From NCBI GenBank assembly GCA_963782495.1, contig CAWAJU010000008.1:124001-188000 (forward strand): a stretch of DNA of 64,000 bases. Direction: 5' to 3'. The notes beneath the pieces were generated by a model. That model was not told the origin of the DNA. It searched no databases and saw only the letters and a program-made list of their open reading frames with translations. The position numbers and the translations under genes were made by a program. Position 1 is the first letter of the stretch. Every line of letters starts with the position of its first letter. This DNA is from DASQBT01 sp963782495. Lineage in GTDB: Bacteria; Pseudomonadota; Gammaproteobacteria; Burkholderiales; Thiobacillaceae. Positions 1 through 7,752 of the stretch are shown here, piece after piece.

Positions 1-281
1 GTTGCCTTGGAAGACCACGGTGAAATTGTCCCGAAGCGAGGCGTGACCAGATACGCAGCAGCGGGGAAATCAAGCCCGGCGCTGAGCTCGGCGTCCCCCA
101 GCACCTGCCTCAAGACATCCGCTTCTGCCGTCGACAGGGCTTCGCCGACCTCAACAAGATGCCAGAATCGGGTGGTGATTTGCCCCAGGGAGATGCCAGA
201 TTTGCGCGCCTCGTCGCGGATCTTGGCAAGGCGGAATTCGGATAACGCGGACCCTCCGCGCAAGGTGAGAATTGTGGCCAT
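1..281 (-). CDS. purL: Phosphoribosylformylglycinamidine synthase, N-terminal fragment
   Basis: This is the first 93 or so codons of the large FGAM synthase, which converts FGAR plus glutamine to FGAM in purine synthesis; the rest lies beyond the left edge. The reverse strand reads MATILTLRGGSALSEFRLAKI, later a YWHxVE-like FWHLVE, and ends at PRFGTISPWSSKA, the hallmark N-terminal signature of proteobacterial PurL. The start is the ATG whose complement ends at 281; no in-frame ATG upstream fits better. A strong 10-bp hairpin (317-342) lies in its probable leader. The gene is cut by the window edge and not by a mutation. Confidence 0.9.
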   Translation of the reverse strand, partial: MATILTLRGGSALSEFRLAKIRDEARKSGISLGQITTRFWHLVEVGEALSTAEADVLRQVLGDAELSAGLDFPAAAYLVTPRFGTISPWSSKA

Positions 282-316
282 GGAACAGGCGAGCGAGGAA
301 AGCTGTTATTTTACCT

Positions 317-342
317 GAGCCTCAGTGCCCGAACTGAGGCTC
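317..342. repeat. Perfect 10-bp inverted repeat upstream of purL
   Basis: GAGCCTCAGT (317-326) and ACTGAGGCTC (333-342) are exact inverted copies around a 6-nt loop. The hairpin sits 36 bases upstream of the purL start. No T-run follows on either strand, so it is not an obvious intrinsic terminator. It could be an RNA leader structure or an operator; nothing in the sequence decides between these. Confidence 0.5.
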
Positions 343-377
343 GCGAATATTCCGAATTGCGCCGCTCACCACCTGGC

Positions 378-600
378 ATGACAAACGAATTCAGAACTGT
401 ACGGATGACAAGCATCACGCCGCGCACCCCGCAGGTGGACTGGAACCAGGAATTCGAGCGGTACTGGAATGGCGGCAATCCGGCGATCAGCCACACCTTC
501 AACGGCTTGTCCCTGTTTTTCCAAAGGGCAAGAAATGGTTCATTGAGGTGGCGCGGGAAGTCGCGCGCGAGATGCGCCCGCTCGCAACCGGGAGACTCGG
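378..600 (+). pseudogene. Remnant of a PF10118-type metal-dependent hydrolase
   Basis: From the ATG at 378 the frame reads MTNEFRTVRMTSITPRTPQVDW, then NQEFERYWNGGNPAISHTFNGLSLFF. This matches the start of predicted metal-dependent hydrolases (PF10118: an RYW..GNP..TH.FNALS..FP pattern). The frame is then lost at a run of five T (about 517-521). Adding one T gives LFFPKGKKWFIEVAREVAREM, which continues the family pattern. After about position 600 the expected metal-binding segment (F..QE..H...H) is not found in any frame, so the gene is truncated as well as frameshifted. Positions 600-826 hold nothing I can name. Family assignment is by recalled motif. Confidence 0.6.
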
Positions 601-830
601 CACGCGAGGGCCATGTGTCTCCGCGCTTATTTCCATCCGCTTCATGCCAATGGCTGCCTCAAAGCTGCCGGCCTGCCAGTTGCTTCGGCGCAAGCCCTGC
701 GCTTCCATCCGAGGAAAGACGACAACCGGCACAAGACAGGCCTTGGTCGCCGCAAATGAAGGGAGACTGCGTGAACTCGGGGCTGTAAACCTGTGACAGG
801 TGAACGTCTTCCCTTGAATCTGCGGCAAAC

Positions 831-855
831 AAAAAAGGCAGCCGAAGCTGCCTTT
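831..855 (-). terminator. Intrinsic terminator after efp
   Basis: On the minus strand GGCAGC-TTCG-GCTGCC forms a stable tetraloop hairpin followed directly by six T. It lies about 30 bases past the efp stop and is correctly oriented for it. Confidence 0.9.
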
Positions 856-884
856 CACTGCCTAGCCCGTACGCTGGAATCCGC

Positions 885-1442
885 TTAAACCCGGCGCTTG
901 AATTCGTTGGTCCGCGTGTCGATCTCGATCTTGTCGCCAATCGCGACGAATGCTGCCACCTGAACTTCATAATGCGTGGGCTTGATGCGGGCTGGCTTCA
1001 TCACCTTGCCGGAGGTGTCGCCCCGCACCGCGGGTTCGGTGTATTCCACTTCACGGACCACCGTGGTGGGCAACTCCACGGACAAGGCCTTACCCTCATA
1101 GAACACCACCTCCACCGGCATACCGTCATCCAGATAGTTGAGTGCGTCGGTCATATTGTCCGGCTCAATCTCGTACTGGTTGTAGTCCGAGTCCATGAAG
1201 ACATACATGGGATCGGCGAAGTAGGAATAGGTGCACTCCTTGCGGTCCAGCGTCACGACGTCGAATTTTTCGTCTGCCTTGTAGACGCTCTCGGTGCCTG
1301 CGCCGGACAGCAGGTTCTTAAGCTTCATCTTGACCACGGCAACGTTGCGACCGGATTTGTTGTAGTCGGCCTTTTGCACAATCATGGGATCGGAACCGAT
1401 CATCACCACATTGCCGGCACGGAGTTCCTGGGCGGTTTTCAT
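885..1442 (-). CDS. efp: Elongation factor P
   Basis: EF-P binds the ribosome between the P and E sites and relieves stalling at polyproline stretches. The 185-residue product has the usual length and three-domain layout, from MKTAQELRAGNVVMIGSDP to the C-terminal OB fold (GDKIEIDTRTNEFKRRV). The tip of domain I reads NKSGRNVAVVKMKLKNLL, placing Arg at position 32. That is the residue rhamnosylated by EarP, unlike the lysylated Lys34 of E. coli-type EF-P. The EarP gene lies directly upstream (38-bp gap) on the same strand, so substrate and modifying enzyme are encoded together. A terminator follows the stop. Confidence 0.97.
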   Translation of the reverse strand: MKTAQELRAGNVVMIGSDPMIVQKADYNKSGRNVAVVKMKLKNLLSGAGTESVYKADEKFDVVTLDRKECTYSYFADPMYVFMDSDYNQYEIEPDNMTDALNYLDDGMPVEVVFYEGKALSVELPTTVVREVEYTEPAVRGDTSGKVMKPARIKPTHYEVQVAAFVAIGDKIEIDTRTNEFKRRV

Positions 1443-1480
1443 CTTACTGCGTCCTGAATAAGGTTATAAAAAACAAAATA

Positions 1481-2617
1481 TTATAACTTGTTTGAACTGA
1501 ATTTCACCAGCCCTTCTGACAGGCTAGGAAGGGCAGCGAGTCGGCTGGCCCAGTCACAGGCGTGCCCTTTCCAGGCAGAGAGAGACTCCAGACAGGCCAG
1601 ATCCAGGGGGCGGCCATGGTTCCAGGCCAAGTACAGTTCTTGCACCTGACTGGCCAGTGGTGCCGACACGCCCTCCAGGTACCGGTCCAGCCATGCCCGG
1701 ACCTTCTTCCCGTGGGTATCGCCTTCCTGCACATAGGCCTGCCACAGCACAGGCCGGCCGGCAAACTGAGCGCGCACGAACGAATCCTCGCCTCGCACGA
1801 TATTCAGGTCGCAGGCCCACAACAGCCGGTCGTATTGAACTTGCCCCAGAAATGGCAAGACACGCAGGTTCAGGTTCCCGCGCGTGATGCAATCCCCCGC
1901 CTGAGCCTCGCCCTTGCCAAAATATTTCAGGGCCGGTCCCAGCGCCTTGCTCTCCGGCAGAATGCAGCTTACCTGGTTTGAATGCTCCGCAAGGCCTTCC
2001 AACAGCTCAGCAATCGCCGCATTTTCGTAGGAAAAAAGAGAAACCCTGAGTTCTCCCACCGCGGGAATGGGCAGGTTCAATTGCCGCCAAAACTCAACCC
2101 GTGCTATGTCATCGAGCTGAAATGCCCGTACGATCTCCATCAGCCCGCGTTCCCGCAACAAGCCGCCTGTGGCCGGCGTGTATCCGGGGAAATAGAAGTA
2201 TCTGACCAAGGGTAAACGGGGATGGGGGGAGGCCAGGCCGTGGCAGCCTTCCACCCAGTGCTCGGCAGACAGGTATTCAAGATTGAGCCAAACCGGTTTC
2301 ACTTGTCGCGTCGCCATGGCCCCCAGGAAGGCTTCCGGCAACTCGCAGGCAAACGCCTCGATCACCAGGTCATGTGGAGCCACCTCGGTCAAGGGGCCAG
2401 TCCAGCGTCGCACTTCTATGCCTTGCCAATCCTGACGTTCCGCGTCTGGCGCGATATCCGGGCGGAGTTGGTTGAACGTGTGCAGATCGTCCACCCAGAG
2501 GCGAACTTGCAGGCCTTGCTCATCATGCAGTTGCCGGGCCAGGCGGGCAGCGACGCCGATGTCGCCGTAGTTGTCCACCACAGCACAGAACAGGTCGCAG
2601 GTATGAATCCCCTTCAT
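1481..2617 (-). CDS. earP: EF-P arginine rhamnosyltransferase
   Basis: EarP transfers rhamnose from dTDP-rhamnose to Arg32 of EF-P. The 378-residue product begins MKGIHTCDLFCAVVDNYGDIGVAARLARQL; the VDNYGDIG motif carries the two conserved aspartates (Asp15 and Asp19 here) needed for activity in characterised EarPs. The C-terminal nucleotide-sugar site is also present: VRGEDSFVRAQFAGRPVLWQ, with the conserved Glu/Asp pair. The fold is the GT-B-like family formerly called DUF2331. It precedes efp on the same strand and is probably co-transcribed. The C-terminal tail (VKFSSNKL) runs into an AT-rich spacer that may also hold an efp promoter. Confidence 0.96.
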   Translation of the reverse strand: MKGIHTCDLFCAVVDNYGDIGVAARLARQLHDEQGLQVRLWVDDLHTFNQLRPDIAPDAERQDWQGIEVRRWTGPLTEVAPHDLVIEAFACELPEAFLGAMATRQVKPVWLNLEYLSAEHWVEGCHGLASPHPRLPLVRYFYFPGYTPATGGLLRERGLMEIVRAFQLDDIARVEFWRQLNLPIPAVGELRVSLFSYENAAIAELLEGLAEHSNQVSCILPESKALGPALKYFGKGEAQAGDCITRGNLNLRVLPFLGQVQYDRLLWACDLNIVRGEDSFVRAQFAGRPVLWQAYVQEGDTHGKKVRAWLDRYLEGVSAPLASQVQELYLAWNHGRPLDLACLESLSAWKGHACDWASRLAALPSLSEGLVKFSSNKL

Positions 2618-2638
2618 ATTTCAATCATGCATGAAAAC

Positions 2639-2665
2639 AAAAAAGCCGGGCGATCCCGGCTTTCC
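2639..2665 (-). terminator. Intrinsic terminator after the PsiF-repeat gene
   Basis: On the minus strand AAAGCCGGG-ATCG-CCCGGCTTTTTTG forms a GC-rich hairpin with a T-run, 17 bases past the stop of the gene at 2682-3056 and just before earP. It therefore separates the two transcription units. Confidence 0.9.
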
Positions 2666-2681
2666 TGTTTGACCGTCCTGA

Positions 2682-3056
2682 TTAATTCTTCTTCAGGCAG
2701 CCGCTCATGAATTTCTTGCGCTCGGCGCCCTTCATGCCTTTGGCCTGCACATTGCATTCCTTCATTTTTTGCTGCTGTGCGGTTAGGGGCTTGCCGGATT
2801 TGGACATGCCGGAAGGCGATGCCGGAGCTTTGGCTTCGGCGGCGGGCGCGGCAGCGGGGGCTGCGGCAGCAGGCGCGGCAGCAGCACTACCGGAAAGACA
2901 GGACTTCATGAAGTCTTTCCGCTCGGCGCCCTTCTTGCCCTTGGCCTGGGCACTGCAGTCTTTCATGCGGCTTTGCTGCGCCGTGTCAGCCAACACCGGG
3001 CTTGACGCGGCGAAAAGCATGGCGGCAGCCAGGGCAATCATTGCGGGAAATTTCAT
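2682..3056 (-). CDS. Secreted protein with two PsiF repeats
   Basis: This 124-residue protein has a clear Sec signal peptide (MKFPAMIALAAAMLFAASSPVLA, cleavage about residue 23). Two PsiF-type repeats follow, each of the form Q..RMKDC..QAKGKKGAERKDFMKSCL, at about residues 27-54 and 94-121. Each repeat has two cysteines that could pair. A linker of alanine and proline (AAAAPAAAAPAAAPAA) separates them. PsiF was first noted as a phosphate-starvation-inducible protein in E. coli, but its function is unknown. It is predicted to be periplasmic. It is a single-gene unit with its own terminator. Confidence 0.85.
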   Translation of the reverse strand: MKFPAMIALAAAMLFAASSPVLADTAQQSRMKDCSAQAKGKKGAERKDFMKSCLSGSAAAAPAAAAPAAAPAAEAKAPASPSGMSKSGKPLTAQQQKMKECNVQAKGMKGAERKKFMSGCLKKN

Positions 3057-3280
3057 GGTGTCTCCTTTGTGGTTGCTGGGAGACAGGAGTTTAGCCCGAT
3101 TCTGGAAAAAGCTTTCAGCCCCTTGTCAAAAATAAAAAAGCGGCGTAGAAAGCCAATAAGTCTGGCTTTCAGGCTTGAGGGGGTTGTGGATTCAGGGCAT
3201 TTCGAGCGTCTTGCAATCGAACAACAAGCGGGTTGCCGCACGCAGGTAGCGGCTGGTAGCACCTAGGGAGGATAGTTTCT

Positions 3281-3484
3281 ATGGCAACAGGCACCGTCAA
3301 GTGGTTTAGCGATTCCAAAGGATTCGGCTTTATCACTCCCGACGACGGCGGCGAAGATGTGTTCGCGCATTTTTCCGCCATCAACATGAATGGCTTCAAG
3401 ACGCTGAAAGAAGGCCAGAAAGTAACTTTTGAAGTGAGCCAGGGACCAAAAGGCAAACAGGCATCCAATATCCAGGCCGCCTAA
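3281..3484 (+). CDS. Cold-shock protein, CspA family
   Basis: This 67-residue single cold-shock domain protein binds single-stranded RNA and DNA and acts as an RNA chaperone. Both nucleic-acid-binding motifs are intact: RNP1 as KGFGFI (residues 13-18) and RNP2 as DVFAHF (about 27-32). The length is standard for CspA-type proteins. A good Shine-Dalgarno sequence (GGGAGG at about 3266) precedes the ATG, and an intrinsic terminator follows, so it is a one-gene unit. Which paralogue it is cannot be told from the sequence, so no symbol is given. Confidence 0.96.
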   Translation: MATGTVKWFSDSKGFGFITPDDGGEDVFAHFSAINMNGFKTLKEGQKVTFEVSQGPKGKQASNIQAA

Positions 3485-3502
3485 ACCTTTAGTTCCCCAG
3501 CA

Positions 3503-3528
3503 AAAACCCCGCAGCGCGGGGTTTTTTT
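3503..3528 (+). terminator. Intrinsic terminator of the cold-shock gene
   Basis: AAAACCCCGC-AGC-GCGGGGTTTTTTT is a perfect GC-rich hairpin followed by seven T, about 20 bases after the cold-shock gene stop. Confidence 0.95.
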
Positions 3529-4124
3529 ATGGCTGAATGAAATCAAATGTGGGACGTGGATGATTGGACGGCGGGCGTTACCAGGTTGGAAATTTGAAAT
3601 GGAGGGCCAAGGTTCGCGGCCGACCTATCCCTTTGCAAGACTCATTCCGGATTGTTGGCGGGGGAACGAGTCGAAAAGCCGACCTCCCAAACCAGACCAG
3701 CGGAGTCAGGAACTCGCTGCCCTCCGACAACAGGCCTGCTTCCGAACGCTGGTTGACCGACTAGCAGTGGGCCTGCAACTTGCGCACCAACATGTACGTC
3801 ACTTCCTGGGCTTCCTTCTTGGCAATCCATGAGTGGTCATGGATAGGCAGCTTGACTTTGCAGATCAAGGTGAAGAGATTAATAGCGGGACCTGACGACA
3901 ATCGCCAGTACCTGAAATTCGGTGGCACGATGGCATTGATCTCGGTCCCCTTGCTATGCTTTGATCCTTGAGTAACGCGAGCGGTTGCGTTTGGTTGGCG
4001 GTAGAGACTGCGGGGTGATCCCGTCGCTCCGCACCTGTTCAACTTCTGGTTCAAGCACACCGAGCGTACCATTGTCTGCCGCTCTGAACTGGGGCCTGAA
4101 CGGGAACAGCAGGGAGGCTAAACT
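3529..4124. other. Stretch of about 600 bases without a convincing gene
   Basis: Between the cold-shock terminator and the Trk genes no open frame shows a recognisable family or good initiation signals. The longest minus-strand frame (3761-4072) ends in IHDHSWIAKKEAQEVTYMLVRKLQAHC, which looks protein-like but matches nothing I know. It may be the tail of a degraded gene. No tRNA, hairpin terminator or repeat is visible apart from the terminator at its left edge. It presumably contains the trkH promoter. Confidence 0.4.
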
Positions 4125-5582
4125 GTGGGAATGGAAGGGGAGAATACCCTGCTCTACGCCGTCCGTTGGTCGGTGCTGGGCTGCTATCTGGGGCAGATCG
4201 CCCTGATTCTTGCCCTGCTTACCTTTCCGCCCCTAGGCGTCTCTTTGTATTACGGTGAATATCCAATCAGCGTGCGCTATGTCAGCGTCATTGTCCTGCT
4301 GGTGGCTGCCGGCTGGCCTCTTTCGCGCCTCCGCGCGCCGGATCAGATCCAGGCTAACGAGGCCATGGTCATCGTCACCCTGGCCTTCGTGCTGACCCCG
4401 TTGTTCATGAGCTGGCCCCTGGCAGCGGCGGGACTGTCGGCCCTGGACGCTATGTTCGAGGCTGTCTCCGGGGTCACCACTACCGGCCTGACCACCCTTG
4501 CCACGGTGCAGAACAGAGGCCACTCCTTCCTGTTTGTCCGGGCCTGGATGCAATGGTACGGCGGCTTGGGTATCGCCGTGCTGGCGGTGGCGATCATGGC
4601 CCAACACGGCCTGGCCAGCCGCAAGCTGGTGGAGTGCGCGGGGGCCGAGGTGCAGGTCTCCTCCACCCGCACTCACGCCCGACGCGTGCTGGCGGTCTAC
4701 GCCCTGCTCACGCTGTTCGGCGGATTGTTGATCTGGGCCGCGGGCCTCGCACCCTTCGACGCCTTGGCCCACGCCCTTTCCGCCGTTTCCACGGGCGGTT
4801 TCTCCACCTTCGATCAGAGCCTTGGCGGGCTACCCACCCTTGCTCCCTTCGCAGTGGCGTTTGTGAGCTTCCTGGGCGCCGTCTCTTTCCCCCTTTACTT
4901 CTTTGCCTGGCGCCGCGGCATCGGCGAGCTGTTGGGGGATCTGGAGCTGCATTCCCTTGCTGGAGCCTGCGTGGCGGGCACCCTGTTGTTGGCCCTGTGG
5001 TTATGGAAGAGTGGCGTCCCCATGGCGGAGGCCCTGCGCCAGGGTAGCCTGCTGGCGGTCTCTGCCCAAACCACGACGGGCTTCAGCGCTCTGTCGATTG
5101 CCAGCCTGGACGCTTTCCCCAAAGGCCTGCTCATCCTATCCATGGCGGTCGGCGGCAGCCTTGGCTCCACAGCTGGTGGGGTCAAGCTGTTGCGCGTACT
5201 GGTCCTCTTGCGACTCATCCAGACGCTGCTGCGCCGCAGTGCCGCACCGGAGCATGCCGTCGTGGAGGCACGCCTGGGTGGCAGGCGACTTATGGAAGAA
5301 GACATGATCCATGCCCTGCTCATCATCGCCCTGTTCAGTGCGGTTGTGATGCTTTCATGGCTGGCCTTCCTGGCCCAAGGCTACCCGGCTTTGGACGCCC
5401 TGTTCGAGGTGGTTTCCGCCGCCGGCACAGTGGGCCTGTCCGCGGGGATCACAAGCAGCGATCTTCCCGCCCTGCTCAAGCTGGTACTGTGCCTGGACAT
5501 GTTGGCCGGACGCCTGGAGATCGTCGCTTTATTGGTGACCCTGTATCCTGTTACCTGGATTGGCAGGAAGCGGGAGGCGTGA
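4125..5582 (+). CDS. trkH: TrkH-type potassium uptake membrane subunit
   Basis: This is the inner-membrane K+ channel-like subunit of a Trk/Ktr uptake system, 485 residues with many hydrophobic segments. Four pore loops carry the selectivity-filter glycines: SGVTTTGLT (about 115-123), SAVSTGGFST, SAQTTTGFSA and SAAGTVGLSA. This four-fold pattern is diagnostic of the TrkH/KtrB superfamily. The start is taken as GTG at 4125 because a GGAGG lies 8 bases upstream; an in-frame ATG at 4131 is too far from it. Its stop overlaps the start of the next gene (TGATG), so the two subunits are translationally coupled. Confidence 0.93.
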   Translation: MGMEGENTLLYAVRWSVLGCYLGQIALILALLTFPPLGVSLYYGEYPISVRYVSVIVLLVAAGWPLSRLRAPDQIQANEAMVIVTLAFVLTPLFMSWPLAAAGLSALDAMFEAVSGVTTTGLTTLATVQNRGHSFLFVRAWMQWYGGLGIAVLAVAIMAQHGLASRKLVECAGAEVQVSSTRTHARRVLAVYALLTLFGGLLIWAAGLAPFDALAHALSAVSTGGFSTFDQSLGGLPTLAPFAVAFVSFLGAVSFPLYFFAWRRGIGELLGDLELHSLAGACVAGTLLLALWLWKSGVPMAEALRQGSLLAVSAQTTTGFSALSIASLDAFPKGLLILSMAVGGSLGSTAGGVKLLRVLVLLRLIQTLLRRSAAPEHAVVEARLGGRRLMEEDMIHALLIIALFSAVVMLSWLAFLAQGYPALDALFEVVSAAGTVGLSAGITSSDLPALLKLVLCLDMLAGRLEIVALLVTLYPVTWIGRKREA

Positions 5583-6232
5583 TGCGTGCGGTATTCATAG
5601 GTGCAGGGGCGATAGCGGTGATGACCGCGCGCACCCTGATCAAACGCGGCCATGAGGTCGTGATCATCGAGCGGGACAAGGGAAGCATCGACGCGCTCGG
5701 CAAGGAACTGGACTGCGGTTTCATCCACGGTGACGGCAGCAAGCCGGCCATCCTGCGGGAAGCCGATCCGGAGCAGACCGACTTCGTGTTCTGCCTCACC
5801 GGCAACGACCAGAGCAACATCATCGCCAGCCTGGTAGGCAAATCGCTGGGATTCAAGCGGGTGGTGACCCGCATCGAGGACCCGGAGTTCGAACACATCT
5901 GCATTGGGCTGGGCCTGCATGACATGATTGTTCCGGCCCGCACGATTGGCCGCTACCTGGCGGACATGTTTGCCGGCCACGACCCGCTGGAGTTGTCTGC
6001 CATGATCAAGGACGAGGCTCGGGTATTCAGCTTCGTTGTCAGGGAAGAAGAGGCGGGGACGATTGACGCCCTCGATCTGCCCAGGGACGCCAAGGTCGTG
6101 TGCTGCTACCGGGACGGCAAGTTCAGACTGCCAGAGCCAGCGGATAAACTGCGCGCGGATGACGAGGTCGTCGTCATTACCCACAGCCGCAATGTGTCCG
6201 ATCTAAAGGAACGCTGGGGGCCGCGCAAATAA
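5582..6232 (+). CDS. trkA: TrkA-type regulatory subunit (RCK domain)
   Basis: This cytoplasmic, 216-residue protein gates the adjacent TrkH channel by binding nucleotide. It opens with the Rossmann motif GAGAIA followed by HEVVIIERD at the end of the second strand. It then shows the RCK_N pattern (GDGSKPAILREAD, FCLTGNDQSNI) and an RCK_C domain with KVVCCYRDGKF near the C terminus. It is a single-RCK protein like KtrA/TrkA of many bacteria, about half the length of the double TrkA of E. coli. The start at 5582 is fixed by the TGATG overlap with trkH. Confidence 0.9.
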   Translation: MRAVFIGAGAIAVMTARTLIKRGHEVVIIERDKGSIDALGKELDCGFIHGDGSKPAILREADPEQTDFVFCLTGNDQSNIIASLVGKSLGFKRVVTRIEDPEFEHICIGLGLHDMIVPARTIGRYLADMFAGHDPLELSAMIKDEARVFSFVVREEEAGTIDALDLPRDAKVVCCYRDGKFRLPEPADKLRADDEVVVITHSRNVSDLKERWGPRK

Positions 6233-6255
6233 CGCCGGTCTGGCACCTGACCTGT

Positions 6256-6495
6256 TCACTCCGTGAGAGGATCGGCCTTCATACCGGTACTTTGCCAATC
6301 CTGCTTGCCTTGAAGCTTGACGGCCCATCGTCGGTGGACAGCCGTCGCCAACTGCAGACTCCCCGATCCGCCGTTGCTGACCGAAACCAGGCCCACATTG
6401 CGTCGACCTTCGTTGCAAATTCCGATTGTGAAAAAGCCGAGACAGCCCCACTGCTGGGATCGTTTCAGCGGCCCATCCCGTTTGCCTTTAGACAC
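6256..6495 (-). CDS. Possible small hypothetical protein
   Basis: The 278 bases between trkA and icd contain one minus-strand frame of 79 codons. Its sequence contains NVGLVSVSNGGSGSLQLATAVHRRWAVKLQGKQDW. I do not recognise a family, and no signal peptide, membrane segment or clear ribosome-binding site is evident. It lies downstream of icd on the same strand. It could equally be a non-coding spacer. Confidence 0.25.
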   Translation of the reverse strand: MSKGKRDGPLKRSQQWGCLGFFTIGICNEGRRNVGLVSVSNGGSGSLQLATAVHRRWAVKLQGKQDWQSTGMKADPLTE

Positions 6496-6510
6496 ATGCG
6501 GACGCCCCGC

Positions 6511-7752
6511 CTACATGTGCCGGATGATGGCGTCACCAAATTCAGAGCACTTGATTTCGGTCGCGCCTTCCATCAGGCGTGCAAAGTCGTAGGTCACGGT
6601 CTTCGCGGAAATTGCACCGTCCATTCCCTGGATGATGCAATCGGCTGCTTCAGTCCAACCCAGGTGGCGCAGCATCATTTCGGCGGACAGGATGATGGAG
6701 CCGGGGTTGACGTAATCCTGGCCCGCATATTTGGGTGCGGTGCCATGAGTGGCTTCGAACATGGCCACGGTGTCGGACAGATTGGCGCCGGGCGCGATGC
6801 CAATTCCGCCCACTTCGGCCGCCAGCGCATCGGAGACATAATCGCCATTCAGGTTAAGCGTGGCGATGACGTCATACTCGGCCGGGCGCAGCAGGATCTG
6901 TTGCAGGAAGGCGTCGGCAATGACATCCTTTATGACGATGCCGTTCGGCAGTTTCATCCATGGACCTTCATCGATCAGCGTTGCGCCGAACTCGCGCGCG
7001 GCCAGTTCATAGCCCCATTTCTTGAATCCGCCTTCGGTGAACTTCATGATATTGCCCTTGTGCACCAGGGTAACCGACTTGCGCCGGTTGTCGATCGCAT
7101 ATTGGATGGCGCGCCGGATCAGTCGCTCCGAGCCCTCGATGGACACGGGCTTGATGCCAATTGCCGATGATTCAGGGAAACGAATTTTCTTGACGCCCAT
7201 TTCCCTTTGCAGAAATTCAATCATCTTCCTCGCTTCATCGGAATTGGCCTCCCACTCGATGCCCGCATAGATGTCCTCGGTGTTTTCGCGGAAGATCACC
7301 ATGTCGACCTTTTCCGGCGCTTTCACCGGACTGGGCACGCCATTGAAATAGCGCACCGGACGCAGGCAGACGTAAAGATCCAGTATCTGGCGCAGCGCCA
7401 CATTGAGCGAGCGCATGCCGCCCGAGGTTGGCGTGGTCAGCGGGCCCTTGATGGAGATCACATATTCCCGCACTGCTTCCACGGTCTCATCCGGCAGCCA
7501 GCTATCGGCGCCATAGACCCGCGTGGCCTTCTCTCCCGCAAAGACTTCCATCCAGGCGATCTTCTTTCTGTCACCGTAGGCTTTTCCCACCGCCGCATCC
7601 ACCACTCGGCGCATGACCGGCGTGATGTCCACGCCCGTACCGTCGCCCTCTATGAATGGAATGATGGGAAAGTCCGGCACGCTCAGCGTGTTATCAGGCT
7701 TGACCGTGATCTTCTGGCCCTGGGAAGGAATCTGGAGATGTTGATAGCTCAT
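6511..7752 (-). CDS. icd: NADP-dependent isocitrate dehydrogenase
   Basis: Icd oxidatively decarboxylates isocitrate to 2-oxoglutarate in the TCA cycle. The 413-residue product matches the length of the E. coli homodimeric enzyme. It has FIEGDGTGVD near the N terminus and substrate loop TPTSGGMRSLNVALRQ, in which Ser115 corresponds to the regulatory phosphorylation site of E. coli Icd. It also has the signature NLNGDYVSDALAAEVGGIGIAPGAN. HGTAPKYAGQDYVNPGS contains the Lys-Tyr pair typical of NADP specificity. The start overlaps the divergent rluE start. The icd / rluE-nudJ-mnmA arrangement matches E. coli. Confidence 0.97.
   Translation of the reverse strand: MSYQHLQIPSQGQKITVKPDNTLSVPDFPIIPFIEGDGTGVDITPVMRRVVDAAVGKAYGDRKKIAWMEVFAGEKATRVYGADSWLPDETVEAVREYVISIKGPLTTPTSGGMRSLNVALRQILDLYVCLRPVRYFNGVPSPVKAPEKVDMVIFRENTEDIYAGIEWEANSDEARKMIEFLQREMGVKKIRFPESSAIGIKPVSIEGSERLIRRAIQYAIDNRRKSVTLVHKGNIMKFTEGGFKKWGYELAAREFGATLIDEGPWMKLPNGIVIKDVIADAFLQQILLRPAEYDVIATLNLNGDYVSDALAAEVGGIGIAPGANLSDTVAMFEATHGTAPKYAGQDYVNPGSIILSAEMMLRHLGWTEAADCIIQGMDGAISAKTVTYDFARLMEGATEIKCSEFGDAIIRHM

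Noticed and set aside
600..826. Fragment resembling a DUF7146/primase-like protein (CLRAYFHPLHANGCLKAAG, ALRFHPRKD)
   Set aside because: Similarity is short and from memory, without catalytic motifs; not enough to call.
3485..4124. tRNA or other structural RNA in the gap
   Set aside because: No cloverleaf or strong hairpin apart from the cold-shock gene terminator was found.
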